DNA from: JAPHSX01 sp041554195 | Lineage (GTDB): Bacteria > Pseudomonadota > Gammaproteobacteria > Thiohalomonadales > Thiohalomonadaceae | Length of the DNA stretch: 64,000 nucleotides | Assembly (NCBI GenBank): GCA_041554195.1 | Contig: JBFFMJ010000002.1 | Location: 186,001 to 250,000, forward strand | Reading direction: 5' to 3' | In this document: in pieces, positions 1 through 9,574 of the stretch | Numbering within the stretch: the stretch's first letter is position 1 | How the letters are laid out: every line of letters begins with the position of its first letter | The notes under the pieces: generated by a model | The model's input: the letters and a program-made list of their open reading frames with translations, nothing else | What the model was told of the DNA's origin: nothing | Databases searched by the model: none | Made by a program: the position numbers and the translations under genes

Positions 1-3
1 GCT

Positions 4-26
4 CTTGAATTCGAACTCGTCGTCAT
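4..26 (+). promoter_or_regulatory. Possible sigma-32 heat-shock promoter of dnaK
   Basis: CTTGAA at 4-9 matches the sigma-32 -35 consensus exactly. CGTCAT at 21-26 matches CCCCAT at four of six positions after an 11-nt spacer. It lies about 60 nt ahead of dnaK, where such a promoter is expected. The -10 match is poor and the region upstream is outside the window, so this is only a candidate. Confidence 0.3.
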
Positions 27-84
27 TATGTACGGCTTAAGACTTTTCCCCTCGGGGATGTAACAAACTTTCTGGAGAATGAAT

Positions 85-2016
85 ATGGGTAAAATTATTG
101 GTATCGACCTCGGCACCACCAACAGCTGTGTGGCTGTCATGGAAGGTGGTAAGCCACGCGTCATAGAGAACAGCGAGGGTGGTCGTACTACGCCGTCTAT
201 CATCGCTTACAGCAAGGATGATGACGAAGTATTAGTTGGCCAGTCGGCCAAGCGTCAGGCCGTTACCAATCCTGAAAACACCCTGTTCGCTATTAAGCGT
301 CTGATCGGTCGTCGTTTTGATGATGCCGAGGTGCAGAAAGACATCAAGATGGTGCCTTACAAAATCGTCAAGGCCGACAATGGCGATGCCTGGGTCGAGG
401 TGAAGGGCAAAAAGATGGCAGCACCTGAGATTGCTGCCAAGGTGCTGCAGAAGATGAAAAAGACCGCCGAGGAGTATCTCGGTGAAACGGTCACTGAGGC
501 GGTCATCACCGTCCCGGCCTACTTCAATGACTCGCAGCGCCAGGCCACCAAGGATGCCGGCAAGATCGCCGGTCTGGATGTAAAGCGCATCATCAACGAG
601 CCGACCGCCGCGGCGCTGGCCTTCGGTATGGACAAGCAGACCGGGGATCGCAAGATCGCGGTCTACGACCTGGGTGGCGGTACCTTCGATATCTCGATTA
701 TCGAGATCAACGAAATTGACGGTGAGCATCAGTTTGAGGTGCTCTCCACCAATGGTGATACCTTCCTCGGTGGTGAGGACTTCGACCTGCGCCTTATCGA
801 CTACCTGGCCGATGAGTTCAAGAAGGACAACGAGGTTGACCTGCACAACGACCCGCTGGCCCTGCAGCGCCTGAAAGAGGCGGCGGAGAAGGCGAAGATT
901 GAGCTATCCTCCAGCCAGCAGACCGAGATCAACCTGCCGTACATCACCGCGGATGCCAGCGGCCCCAAGCACCTCAACCTGAAGATCACCCGCGCCAAGC
1001 TGGAGTCGCTGGTCGAGGAGCTGGTTAGCCGTACCATCGAGCCCTGCCGCATGGCACTGAAAGATGCCGGTCTCGCCGCCTCTGAAATCGACGATGTGAT
1101 TCTGGTCGGTGGTCAGAGCCGTATGCCCAAGGTGCAGCAGACCGTTGAGAGCATCTTTGGTAAGGAGCCGCGTAAGGATGTGAATCCCGATGAGGCCGTT
1201 GCCGTGGGTGCAGCGATTCAGGGTGGTGTACTCGGTGGTGAAGTAAAAGACGTACTGCTGCTCGACGTGACCCCGCTGTCACTGGGTATCGAAACCATGG
1301 GCGGTGTGATGACCAAGCTCATCGACAAGAACACCACCATACCTACCAAGGCGAGCCAGATCTTCTCTACCGCCGATGACAATCAGACCGCGGTAACCGT
1401 GCATGTATTGCAGGGTGAGCGTGAGCAGGCGAGCGGCAACAAGTCACTGGGGCGTTTCGACCTCTCGGACATTCCACCGGCCGCACGTGGTGTACCGCAG
1501 ATCGAGGTCTCCTTTGATATCGACGCCAACGGTATCCTTAATGTCTCCGCCAAGGATAAGGGCACCGGCAAGGAACAGAACATCGTGATCAAGGCCTCCT
1601 CGGGTCTGAGCGATGAAGAAGTCGAGCAGATGGTACAGGATGCCGAGGCCCACAAGGCCGAGGATGCCAAGTTCCATGAGCTGGTGAACGCACGCAACCA
1701 TGCGGACTCCATGATCCACGCTACCCGCAAGGGTCTGGAAGATATCGGTGACAAGATCGACGCTGCTGAGAAGGAGCAGATCGAAGCGGCGATTAAGGAG
1801 CTGGAAGAGGCGATGAAGGGCGACGACAAGGACGATATCGAAGCCAAGACCAAGGTTCTCACCGATGCCTCCGGCAAGATGGCGGAGAAGCTCTATGCCG
1901 AGAAGCAGGGGGCTGAAGGTGCCGCCGCTGCTGATGCGGGTGCCGAGGGCGGTTCTGATGCCGGTGGTGATGATGTTGTCGACGCCGAGTTTGAAGAGGT
2001 GGACGACAAGAAGTAA
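85..2016 (+). CDS. dnaK: Molecular chaperone DnaK (Hsp70)
   Basis: ATP-dependent Hsp70 chaperone that binds exposed hydrophobic segments in the cytoplasm and works with DnaJ and GrpE. The 643-residue product opens with the Hsp70 phosphate-binding signature IDLGTTNSC. It carries the second signature DLGGGTFD near residue 195 and the third, ILVGGQSRMPKV, near residue 340. The DVTPLSLGIET linker/substrate-domain junction follows, and the acidic tail ends in EEVDDKK. ATG 85 is preferred over ATG 79 because GGAG at 74-77 gives a 7-nt spacing to 85 and almost none to 79. dnaJ follows after a terminator. Length and motifs are fully typical. Confidence 0.98.
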   Translation: MGKIIGIDLGTTNSCVAVMEGGKPRVIENSEGGRTTPSIIAYSKDDDEVLVGQSAKRQAVTNPENTLFAIKRLIGRRFDDAEVQKDIKMVPYKIVKADNGDAWVEVKGKKMAAPEIAAKVLQKMKKTAEEYLGETVTEAVITVPAYFNDSQRQATKDAGKIAGLDVKRIINEPTAAALAFGMDKQTGDRKIAVYDLGGGTFDISIIEINEIDGEHQFEVLSTNGDTFLGGEDFDLRLIDYLADEFKKDNEVDLHNDPLALQRLKEAAEKAKIELSSSQQTEINLPYITADASGPKHLNLKITRAKLESLVEELVSRTIEPCRMALKDAGLAASEIDDVILVGGQSRMPKVQQTVESIFGKEPRKDVNPDEAVAVGAAIQGGVLGGEVKDVLLLDVTPLSLGIETMGGVMTKLIDKNTTIPTKASQIFSTADDNQTAVTVHVLQGEREQASGNKSLGRFDLSDIPPAARGVPQIEVSFDIDANGILNVSAKDKGTGKEQNIVIKASSGLSDEEVEQMVQDAEAHKAEDAKFHELVNARNHADSMIHATRKGLEDIGDKIDAAEKEQIEAAIKELEEAMKGDDKDDIEAKTKVLTDASGKMAEKLYAEKQGAEGAAAADAGAEGGSDAGGDDVVDAEFEEVDDKK

Positions 2017-2041
2017 GGTTTACTTCAAACCTTTGATCTGT

Positions 2042-2073
2042 AACAGGCGGGCACTCCCGCCTGTTGCCGTTTT
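2042..2073 (+). terminator. Rho-independent terminator after dnaK
   Basis: A perfect 10-bp stem (AACAGGCGGG at 2042-2051 with CCCGCCTGTT at 2056-2065) closes a CACT loop and is followed by GCCGTTTT. It lies between dnaK and dnaJ, so it may reduce rather than abolish read-through, giving more DnaK than DnaJ. Confidence 0.7.
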
Positions 2074-2126
2074 AACGGGTTCCGTTTGCGGGGCCTAAAA
2101 GTCATACACAAAGCAAAGCGAATACG

Positions 2127-3254
2127 ATGTCGAAACGCGACTTTTACGAGATATTAGGGGTGCAGAAAAACGCCACCGAGGCCGAAATTAAGAAGGCCTT
2201 TAAGCGGTTGGCGATGAAGCACCACCCGGACCGTAACCCGGACGATAAAGGGGCAGAGGATAAATTCAAGGAGGCCAAGGAGGCCTACGATATCCTCTCT
2301 GATGCGCAGAAACGTGCCGCCTATGACCAGTTCGGACACGCCGGTGTTGACCAAAGCATGGGCGGTGGTGGATACGGCGGCGGTGGTTTTGGCGGCGGCA
2401 GTTCGTTCTCCGATATCTTCGGCGACATTTTTGGTGGCGGCGGTGGTGGCGGTCAGCGCGTCTATCGTGGCGCTGATTTGCGTTATAACCTTGAGCTCAA
2501 TCTGGAAGAGGCAGTTAACGGCACCACGGTGAAGATCCGTGTGCCCACCCTGATCGCCTGTATCGAGTGCGGTGGTAGCGGAGCCAGGAAAGGCTCATCA
2601 CCAACCACCTGTCCCACCTGTCATGGTCAGGGGCAGGTTCGCATGCAGCAGGGCTTCTTCTCGCTGCAACAGACCTGTCCGCGCTGTCACGGTAACGGTC
2701 AGATCATCTCCGACCCCTGTCACAAGTGTCACGGCGAGGGCCGGGTAGAGAAGAAAAAGACCCTTTCGGTGAAGGTGCCTGCCGGTGTCGACAACGGTGA
2801 TCGCATTCGCCTGAGTGGTGAAGGTGAAGCGGGGGAGAGCGGTGGCCCGGCAGGCGATCTCTACGTGCAGATCAGTGTGCGTGAACACCCCATCTTCAAA
2901 CGCGATGGCGGCGACCTGCACTGTGAGGTGCCGATTGCCTTTACCACCGCGGCACTGGGTGGTGAGCTTGATGTGCCCACCCTCAATGGCCGGGTCAAGC
3001 TCAAGGTGCCCGCTGAGAGCCAGACCGGCAAGCTGTTCCGTCTGCGTGGTAAGGGGGTGAAATCGGTGCGTAGCAGTCAGGTCGGTGATCTGCTCTGTCG
3101 TGTGGTGATCGAGACCCCGGTCAATCTCACCAACAAGCAGAAAGAGATGTTGCGTGAGTTTGAGAAGAGCATGAAGGGTAACGATAAGCACAGCCCCAAG
3201 CACCATACCTGGCTGGGTGGGGTGAAGAAGTTTTTTGACGATCTAAAGCTATAA
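2127..3254 (+). CDS. dnaJ: Co-chaperone DnaJ (type I Hsp40)
   Basis: Hsp40 partner of DnaK that delivers substrates and stimulates its ATPase. The 375-residue protein has the complete type I layout. The N-terminal J domain (about 1-70) contains the HPD motif in MKHHPDRNP. A Gly/Phe-rich linker (about 75-115) follows, then four zinc-binding CxxCxGxG repeats (CIECGGSG, CPTCHGQG, CPRCHGNG, CHKCHGEG; about 145-210) and the C-terminal substrate/dimerisation domain. The gene lies 110 bp after dnaK, the usual order. No strong Shine-Dalgarno is visible ahead of ATG 2127. Confidence 0.98.
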   Translation: MSKRDFYEILGVQKNATEAEIKKAFKRLAMKHHPDRNPDDKGAEDKFKEAKEAYDILSDAQKRAAYDQFGHAGVDQSMGGGGYGGGGFGGGSSFSDIFGDIFGGGGGGGQRVYRGADLRYNLELNLEEAVNGTTVKIRVPTLIACIECGGSGARKGSSPTTCPTCHGQGQVRMQQGFFSLQQTCPRCHGNGQIISDPCHKCHGEGRVEKKKTLSVKVPAGVDNGDRIRLSGEGEAGESGGPAGDLYVQISVREHPIFKRDGGDLHCEVPIAFTTAALGGELDVPTLNGRVKLKVPAESQTGKLFRLRGKGVKSVRSSQVGDLLCRVVIETPVNLTNKQKEMLREFEKSMKGNDKHSPKHHTWLGGVKKFFDDLKL

Positions 3255-3289
3255 ATCGCGACAACTTCTATACTGATTGTATTTCAACA

Positions 3290-3324
3290 CGAAGCCGCCG
3301 CTACTCACGGTGGCTTTCGTTTTT
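3290..3324 (+). terminator. Rho-independent terminator after dnaJ
   Basis: CGAAGCCGCCG pairs with CGGTGGCTTTCG across a CTACTCA loop with one bulged T and one G-T pair, followed by a TTTTT run. It separates the chaperone genes from the downstream DsrE-like gene. Confidence 0.65.
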
Positions 3325-3340
3325 CTGGCAGAGGTGAATG

Positions 3341-3856
3341 ATGGCTGAGAAACAGAATAGTGCCTCATGGATGAATCGAATCGATGGCGCACGCCGTCGC
3401 CTGCTCGGCGGCATGTTGGCCGGTATCGGTGTGGCGGCTGCAACGCGTGTACATGCTGAGGATGAGCCGGAAGAGGAGCTACGCTTTCCGGGTGATCCGC
3501 CCGACCACCACGTGGTTTACCAGTTTAATAAGGCCAATCTCGGGTATCAGGATCATGTGATCTTCTCTGTCGGCGAAATGCTGCGCAAATATGGCGATAA
3601 CATCAAGATCGTAGTGGTTGCCTATGCCGAGGGGATTCATATTCTGGGCAAGAACCCGGGGCGTGAAGTGAAGCAGGAGATCCGTCAGCGTGTCTCCTCC
3701 CTGGCGCAATACGGTGTCGAGTTCCACGCCTGCGGCAATACCATGAAGAGTCTTAACTGGTCAGAGAGTGATCTGTTGCCCTTTGCCAAAGTCGTCGAGG
3801 TCGGTGCCGCGGATCTGATGGAGCTACAGGAACAGGGTTACGCGTACATCAGCTGG
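3341..3856 (+). CDS. DsrE/DsrF-fold protein with Tat signal peptide
   Basis: About 172 residues. The N-terminus holds twin arginines followed by hydrophobics (ARRRLLGGML, about residues 18-27) and an Ala-rich stretch ending in VHAED, so Tat export to the periplasm is likely. The mature part has the DsrE/F-like alpha/beta pattern: an opening VVYQFNKA strand, a central IKIVVVAYAEGI strand, and a late VEFHACGNTMK segment with the single conserved-position Cys. Relatives occur in sulfur-oxidising bacteria and are thought to bind or carry sulfur; the substrate here is unknown. ATG 3341 is chosen over 3338 because GAGG at 3331-3334 is spaced correctly. The gene lies alone between dnaJ and dapB. Confidence 0.75.
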
Positions 3857-3958
3857 TAGCGCTTTGGGCTGTTCGGGCAGGGGGGAATTCCCTTGTTGCG
3901 GGAGTTATAATTCAGTCGCAAGTCGCATTGGAAAAAATAGTTAAATGAGGAGCAGAGA

Positions 3959-4759
3959 GTGAGAATCGCAATCGTTGGTGCCGCCGGGCGTATGGGAAGA
4001 AACTTGATCGAAGCCACGCATCAGACCGAGGGTGTCTCGGTGGGTGCTGCCATCGTGCGCCCCGGTTCCTCCCTCATCGGGGCGGATGCTGGAGAGATGG
4101 CCGGGGTAGGGCCGTTGGCGGTCAAGATTGTCGATTCACTGGAGGCCGCCTGCGACCATTTTGATGTGCTTATCGATTTCACCCTGCCCGAGGTCACCGC
4201 ACAGAATCTGGCCTTCTGCCGCGCCAATAATAAAAAGATTGTTATCGGTACCACCGGATTAACTGATGAGCAGAAGGCACAACTTGATGAGGCGGCCAGG
4301 GATATCGCCATCGTCTTCGCCCCCAACATGAGCGTTGGCGTAAATCTTACCCTTAAACTGTTACAGATGGCGGCAGCGGTGCTGGGTGACGAGGTCGATA
4401 TCGAGATCATTGAGGCCCACCACCGCCACAAGATTGATGCCCCCTCCGGTACCGCACTGGCAATGGGGGAGGCGGTGGCCGAAACCCTCGGTCGAGACCT
4501 GAAAGAGTGTGCCGTTTACGGTCGTGAGGGACGCACCGGCGAGCGTGATCGCAAGACTATCGGTTTTGAGACGATTCGCGCTGGAGACATCGTGGGTGAA
4601 CATACCGTGATGTTCGCCGGGATTGGTGAGCGCATCGAGATCACCCACAAGGCCTCCAGCCGCATGACCTTCGCCAAGGGCGCAGTGCGTGCTGCGGCGT
4701 GGCTGGCTGGGGAAGAGAAGGGGCTGTTCGATATGCGCGATGTGTTGTCACTGAGGTAA
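3959..4759 (+). CDS. dapB: 4-hydroxy-tetrahydrodipicolinate reductase
   Basis: NAD(P)H-dependent reductase of the diaminopimelate/lysine pathway, cytoplasmic. The 266-residue product has the N-terminal dinucleotide-binding motif GAAGRMGR (residues 7-14), the substrate-loop signature EAHHRHKIDAPSGTAL near residue 155, and GTTGLTDEQ and FAPNMSVGVN segments typical of DapB. Translation starts at GTG 3959, preceded by GAGGAGC. In many gammaproteobacteria carA follows dapB, but here a convergent unknown gene lies downstream. Three tandem GGGTATC units at 4842-4861 lie in the downstream intergenic gap. Confidence 0.97.
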   Translation: MRIAIVGAAGRMGRNLIEATHQTEGVSVGAAIVRPGSSLIGADAGEMAGVGPLAVKIVDSLEAACDHFDVLIDFTLPEVTAQNLAFCRANNKKIVIGTTGLTDEQKAQLDEAARDIAIVFAPNMSVGVNLTLKLLQMAAAVLGDEVDIEIIEAHHRHKIDAPSGTALAMGEAVAETLGRDLKECAVYGREGRTGERDRKTIGFETIRAGDIVGEHTVMFAGIGERIEITHKASSRMTFAKGAVRAAAWLAGEEKGLFDMRDVLSLR

Positions 4760-5000
4760 GTTTGGTTCCAGCCGTTACGGGTTCTCCCCTGACCTTGTAT
4801 ACATCTGGTTATAGTTTTTCTAGATCAGGAATTAAGATTAGGGGTATCGGGTATCGGGTATGAAGGGCATGATCATCGTACTTAAGCGATAATAGCCGAG
4901 TTGAAGGATTTCACCGCTCTTATCGCCGCCTGTGCCCATTTGTGTTAGCGGGGCAAGGGGCATGTGAGTCGTCTCGTGTGACGTTGAGCAGGACGCAATG

Positions 5001-6332
5001 TTATTTGTGCACCCTGAACTCTGTGATGTGCTTCAGTTCCACCGGGTAGGAGAGCGAGCCGGTACGATATTCGACCACAATAGTGATGTTATCCTCTGTA
5101 ACACCTCCGAGCACCCCTTTACGCACCTTGCCTTCAATCGTTGTGACTTCCACCATCTTTTTGAGGTACTTCCCGGCATCATCAATATCTTTCACCTGAG
5201 ACGCTAGGGCCGTGCGCTGTTGCCAGTTCTTACTGGGCGTAGAGGAAACTGTGGGGCGTAGTGCATCACGGCGGATGACAGGCTTTTTTTCCTGTTTGCT
5301 AGCACGGCTAACCGTCACCCCTGTTTGCTTGCCACCCCATTGAATCTGCTCTGTTTCTAGTCGGGTGTTATTAATACTAAAGCTGAGTCCTAACATATCT
5401 ATGATGTCTGCCGAGGCGTAATAACTCAGGCCTTCGAGTGATTGCTCTTCTGATGGGTCTAGTTCTATGTTAAAGGTTCCCCCTTTTATCATGAACTGTT
5501 TGTAGGCATTGATGGTCTGCTCGGGGAATGTGGCCTTAAGTGTCGAACTCAGCTGGGTTATGTGGTGATCAACATATTCTTCAATATTACTTTCATTCAG
5601 TTCGGCACAGTAATTATTTCGCAGATGGTAATAGCCGGTGTCTCGATAGCTGAGGGTTGTCCTTGGTATGTTATTGCTGGAGAGGGCACTGCTCATTGAC
5701 TGTGGCGTAAGGTCAAAATCTAAAGAGAAGCCAATATCATAGAGTTTATCGATATGGGTATCGACCTTGATACGTGTGTTTCCCTGCTTATCATTATAGG
5801 CCATGCTGATATTCGCATCTGCAATGATATTCCCGAGTCCCATGGTGCGATAGTCATTAATGGTGAATGTGGTGAGGTCTCCGCAGCCGAGTGTATCCAG
5901 ACTTGCAAGCCACATTCCTGTCTCGTCGGCTTGCGCCAGCGCAGCCTGCTGTTGCATCTGTTCCAGCAAGGTGAATAGTTCACTATTTATGTCTATGTGC
6001 AGACGCTTAATTTGCATGGCGAGGTTTTCGGGCAGTTCTCCCTTTTCCAGGTTATTACCGGCGCTAATGAAGTAACCCGCATGTGGAGCGCTAACGCGGA
6101 TCTGTTCGATGCGGAATACATCCTGAGTCATGAGAGGTTTTATGATGATGTTGTCGAGGCCCACCTCGTCGCCAAGCAGGGAGGTGTAAACCGAGTCGTA
6201 GCTAATTGTTGCGTATTGCGATGCCGCCTGAGCCATGTCGTCTGCACTGGCCTTTACTTCATACCAGAGGTAGCCCCTAACAGCACCGTAGAGCAGGAAT
6301 GGGGTGGCTAGTACTAGCGGCATGATACGCAT
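5001..6332 (-). CDS. Unknown membrane-anchored protein with C-terminal LSm-like segment
   Basis: A 443-residue protein I do not recognise as a named family. Residues 1-25 form a hydrophobic anchor or uncleaved signal (MRIMPLVLATPFLLYGAVRG), so most of the chain is probably periplasmic. The middle is a mixed region with repeated short-strand patterns, vaguely like DUF945/AsmA-type envelope proteins. A Lys/Arg/Ser/Thr-rich linker (about 335-375) precedes the last 65 residues. That end (VTTIEGKVRKGVLGGVTEDN, then VEYRTGSLSYPVEL) has the strand-turn pattern of an Sm/LSm-like barrel. A good AGGA site precedes ATG. It converges on dapB. Function unknown. Confidence 0.7.
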   Translation of the reverse strand: MRIMPLVLATPFLLYGAVRGYLWYEVKASADDMAQAASQYATISYDSVYTSLLGDEVGLDNIIIKPLMTQDVFRIEQIRVSAPHAGYFISAGNNLEKGELPENLAMQIKRLHIDINSELFTLLEQMQQQAALAQADETGMWLASLDTLGCGDLTTFTINDYRTMGLGNIIADANISMAYNDKQGNTRIKVDTHIDKLYDIGFSLDFDLTPQSMSSALSSNNIPRTTLSYRDTGYYHLRNNYCAELNESNIEEYVDHHITQLSSTLKATFPEQTINAYKQFMIKGGTFNIELDPSEEQSLEGLSYYASADIIDMLGLSFSINNTRLETEQIQWGGKQTGVTVSRASKQEKKPVIRRDALRPTVSSTPSKNWQQRTALASQVKDIDDAGKYLKKMVEVTTIEGKVRKGVLGGVTEDNITIVVEYRTGSLSYPVELKHITEFRVHK

Positions 6333-6586
6333 GATATTCAGTCCTTTGAAAGGTTGTTATGGGGTGCAGCGAGATGTAACAGTGAATTTATACAGTAACG
6401 TCGGCGTTAGAGCAAAATGTCGTGCTTACACTGGATCTGTTATGGGTTGAGGCTGGGTAAGTGTTGTGCTGAGTGGTTTTGAGAGGTATTTAAGCTGTTA
6501 TTACTTCGTTCTCTTCTTAGCGAATATACTTGTATTCTTCTAGCGCCAGCGTCATACGGAATTAAATAATTCGCGGCGGATAAATG

Positions 6587-8602
6587 TTACTTGTTTTTAG
6601 TTTTATCGAGTGAGGGGATTTTTTGCCCTCGCTTTATCCGCTGCCAGCTCAGAGCCTTGAGTGCATTATAATATTTGCGCGTTGCCTGTAACGGCGGTTT
6701 GTCTACTGGGCGCTGTGAGCCGGCAAGGGCAAATACCCCATAGTCGTCGGCTTCGTTGGCGATGTAATCCTCACCCATCAGGTACTGCCAGCCAAGGCCG
6801 ATGCTGGGGGACTGTTTGTGCAACATGTTTTGGCCAAAGGCGGGGTAGCTTGTCTTGTCATCAGCAACCAGTTCGATGAGGGTGGGGACGATGTCGATGT
6901 GGCTGCCTGCCGTCGCCCTGGTGCCACTCTCGCTCAACACCTTTGGCCCAAAGAGGATGAAAGGGACGGCGGTCTGTTCGGCCACGCTGTCACCGGGAAA
7001 GCGTACCTGCAGGCGTGCGGTGTGGTCGCCGGTAATGGCAAACAGGGCCTTATCCAGCCGCTTATCGGCCTCGCGTACAAAGCGCCCTGCCTGCTGGTCG
7101 GCGTACCAGAGGTGACCGAGTACCTTCACCGTTTCCTCTTTGGTCTCCTTGAGCGGGGCGGGGAGTTTGTCTTTAATGTGATAGCCCAATTCATACAACG
7201 GCAGGTCGAAAGGCGGGTGGTTGGAGGTGGTGAGGATGAAGTTAAAGCTGGGCACCTCATCGTTAACCTTGTTGAGGATAAAGTTGAAGAGGTGCTTGTC
7301 ATCGACTCCCCACTCGTTGGTGTCGGCCTCGGCGCTCATCGAGCCACCGCCGTAGATCTCTTCAAAGCCCTGATTGCTGGCAAAACTATCGAGCCGTTGC
7401 CAGCTTAGAAAACCGCCGTAGAAAAAGCGCGTTTTGTAGCCTTGCTGCCGCATGATGTGGGCGATGCTGGAGCCGTAGGGCTTCAGTGCTGTGGTCTCAT
7501 AATTAATGTTAAGACCGGCATCGGGAAAGCCGGTGATTAGTGCATTCATTGAACCGATGGTGCCGCTGGAGGCGGGCAGAAAGTTGGGAAAATAGATCCC
7601 CTCATCGGCCAGTTTGGAAAATTCCGGTGACAGGCCAACATCACGGTAGGCGGGCATCACCGTCCAGCCGCTGTGGCTCTCCATCAGCATCAGGAAGATA
7701 TGTTTCGGTTTGCTGCCGCTGTGACCCTTTGCCGTAACCGTGAGCCCCTCTTCGATACCTTTGCCGCTATAGGGTGGCAGTCCGCGCTCGCTACGAATGA
7801 GGTCGATGGCGCTGCCTAGATCCTTATCGGGCCAGAAGTGCTTCAAGGCCGTGCCGGTCTCCAGTGCCAGTCGCGTTTTGATGGTGTAGCGCAGGGCAGA
7901 GAAGGGGTTGAGCACGGTGCGGTTGAGAAATATATCATCGACCACAAAGGCGTGCTTGAGGCGGATCGGTTCACCGCTCAGGGTGCCGCCGCGCACCATT
8001 GCGGCGACAAACAAAAACATTACCACCGCGGTCACGACACGTAGCGGCAGATGCTGCATTCGACTTAGCAGGGTGTGCAGCGCTGGCGGTGTGGTCGTGA
8101 GCCAGCGTCGTACCAGATAGAGGTTGGCGAAGATCAGCGGGGTGACGATGGCGGCTAAGAGTAGCGGGTGATACTCCTTCCATACCGTAAGTAAGATCGC
8201 CTTGGTGTCATCGTGGGCGATACCGAACACGTGGTTGTCGAACTGATCACCGTATTCATCGAAATAGACGATATCGGCACCGAAGATGATAAAGGCGATA
8301 ATGATGTAGAGACGGGCAGAGAGACCGCGCAGTCGCGTTAGCCAACCATCATTTTTGAGAAATAACAGGCTGAGGCTTAATAGGAAGGTGGGTAGTACCC
8401 AGACGCCGGCGGTGGAGATGTCGTAGCGCAGCCCGTTGCCGATGACGGTAAGAACAGAGGCGATGCCGCTGTCGGGCGTGGCCTGTTCAAAAAACAGGGT
8501 GATGAGCAACAGGCGGAACAGTACCAGTGTAACGGTAATGTAGGCCCAGAGCTGAAGATCCCTGCCCCAGTGATGGAGCAGGGAGCCACTGTTGTGTTGC
8601 AT
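6587..8602 (-). CDS. LTA synthase family protein (membrane sulfatase/phosphoglycerol transferase)
   Basis: A 671-residue member of the alkaline-phosphatase superfamily of membrane phosphoglycerol or phosphoethanolamine transferases. Five predicted transmembrane segments occupy roughly residues 15-225. The extracytoplasmic sulfatase domain follows, opening with IFLMLMESHSGW (metal-binding Glu). The nucleophile region is SSGTIGSMNALITGFPD, with Thr as the probable catalytic residue. A late ITGDHTAR motif supplies Asp-His metal ligands. In Gram-negatives such enzymes decorate glucans or lipids of the envelope; the actual donor and acceptor cannot be told from sequence. The gene starts 24 bp after trxB on the same strand, suggesting one transcript. 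Confidence 0.85.
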   Translation of the reverse strand: MQHNSGSLLHHWGRDLQLWAYITVTLVLFRLLLITLFFEQATPDSGIASVLTVIGNGLRYDISTAGVWVLPTFLLSLSLLFLKNDGWLTRLRGLSARLYIIIAFIIFGADIVYFDEYGDQFDNHVFGIAHDDTKAILLTVWKEYHPLLLAAIVTPLIFANLYLVRRWLTTTPPALHTLLSRMQHLPLRVVTAVVMFLFVAAMVRGGTLSGEPIRLKHAFVVDDIFLNRTVLNPFSALRYTIKTRLALETGTALKHFWPDKDLGSAIDLIRSERGLPPYSGKGIEEGLTVTAKGHSGSKPKHIFLMLMESHSGWTVMPAYRDVGLSPEFSKLADEGIYFPNFLPASSGTIGSMNALITGFPDAGLNINYETTALKPYGSSIAHIMRQQGYKTRFFYGGFLSWQRLDSFASNQGFEEIYGGGSMSAEADTNEWGVDDKHLFNFILNKVNDEVPSFNFILTTSNHPPFDLPLYELGYHIKDKLPAPLKETKEETVKVLGHLWYADQQAGRFVREADKRLDKALFAITGDHTARLQVRFPGDSVAEQTAVPFILFGPKVLSESGTRATAGSHIDIVPTLIELVADDKTSYPAFGQNMLHKQSPSIGLGWQYLMGEDYIANEADDYGVFALAGSQRPVDKPPLQATRKYYNALKALSWQRIKRGQKIPSLDKTKNK

Positions 8603-8626
8603 GTCGCTCAGTGTCGTGTCGCTCTG

Positions 8627-9574
8627 TTAGCTTTCCAGGAAGCGCTCGACATCCAGTGCCGCCATGCAGCCGCTGGCAGCCGAGGTGATCGCCTGCTTGT
8701 AGATCGGGTCGGCCACGTCACCGGCGGCGAACACGCCCTCAACGGAGGTGGCGGTGGCGTTACCCTCACGTCCTTTTTTGGTGACAATGTAGCCGTGGTC
8801 CAGCTCCAGCTGATCAGCAAAGAGGTCGGTGTTGGGCTTGTGGCCGATGGCGATGAACAGGCCGGTCATCTCGACCTCGCGGGTGGAACCGTCCTGGTTG
8901 TTCTTCAGACGCACGCCGGTGACACCGGACTGGTCGCCCAGTACCTCGTCCACCTCTTCAAAGGTGGCGAGCTTGATGTTGCCGTTCTCCACCTTCTCCA
9001 TCAGCTGGTCGATGAGGATTTTCTCGGAGCGGAAGGTGTCGCGACGGTGGATCAGGGTGACCTCGGCGGCGATGTTGGACAGATACAGCGCCTCTTCCAC
9101 GGCAGTGTTACCGCCGCCGACCACACCGACCTTCTGACCACGGTAGAAGAAGCCGTCGCAGGTGGCGCAGCCGGAGACGCCGCGCCCCTTAAAGGCCTCT
9201 TCGGAGTCGAGACCCAGATACATGGCCGAGGCACCGGTGGCGATGATCAGCGCATCGCAGGTGTAACTGCCGGAATCACCGGTGAGCGTGAAGGGGCGGC
9301 TGGAGAGGTCGGCGCTGTGGATGTGGTCGAAGATCACCTCGGTGTTGAAGCGCTCGGCGTGCTCCAGCATCTCCTGCATCAGCTGCGGACCCTGCAGCCC
9401 CTCGGCGCCGCCGGGCCAGTTGTCGACCTCGGTGGTGGTGGTGAGCTGGCCACCCTGCTGCATACCGGTTACCAGCACAGGGTTGAGGTTGGCGCGGGCG
9501 GCGTAAACGGCGGCGGTGTAGCCGGCGGGACCGGAACCGAGGATAAGTAGACGACAGTGCTTGGCTTCGCTCAT
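8627..9574 (-). CDS. trxB: Thioredoxin-disulfide reductase
   Basis: FAD/NADPH enzyme that reduces thioredoxin in the cytoplasm. The 315-residue protein has the low-molecular-weight TrxR layout: N-terminal FAD motif GSGPAGYTAA (about 13-22), redox-active CATC at residues 136-139, NADPH motif GGGNTAVEEA after it, and the C-terminal FAD segment GVFAAGDVADP. A GGAG site lies about 9 nt before ATG 9574. It is divergent from ald, sharing a 122-bp promoter region, and is followed by the LTA-synthase-like gene. Confidence 0.97.
   Translation of the reverse strand: MSEAKHCRLLILGSGPAGYTAAVYAARANLNPVLVTGMQQGGQLTTTTEVDNWPGGAEGLQGPQLMQEMLEHAERFNTEVIFDHIHSADLSSRPFTLTGDSGSYTCDALIIATGASAMYLGLDSEEAFKGRGVSGCATCDGFFYRGQKVGVVGGGNTAVEEALYLSNIAAEVTLIHRRDTFRSEKILIDQLMEKVENGNIKLATFEEVDEVLGDQSGVTGVRLKNNQDGSTREVEMTGLFIAIGHKPNTDLFADQLELDHGYIVTKKGREGNATATSVEGVFAAGDVADPIYKQAITSAASGCMAALDVERFLES

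Noticed and set aside
4842..4861. Three tandem GGGTATC units
   Set aside because: Too short and isolated to call a functional repeat; noted under dapB.
8570..9550. 326-codon plus-strand open frame
   Set aside because: It is the antisense of trxB, whose motifs are unmistakable; the product is low-complexity Gly/Val/His-rich and matches nothing.
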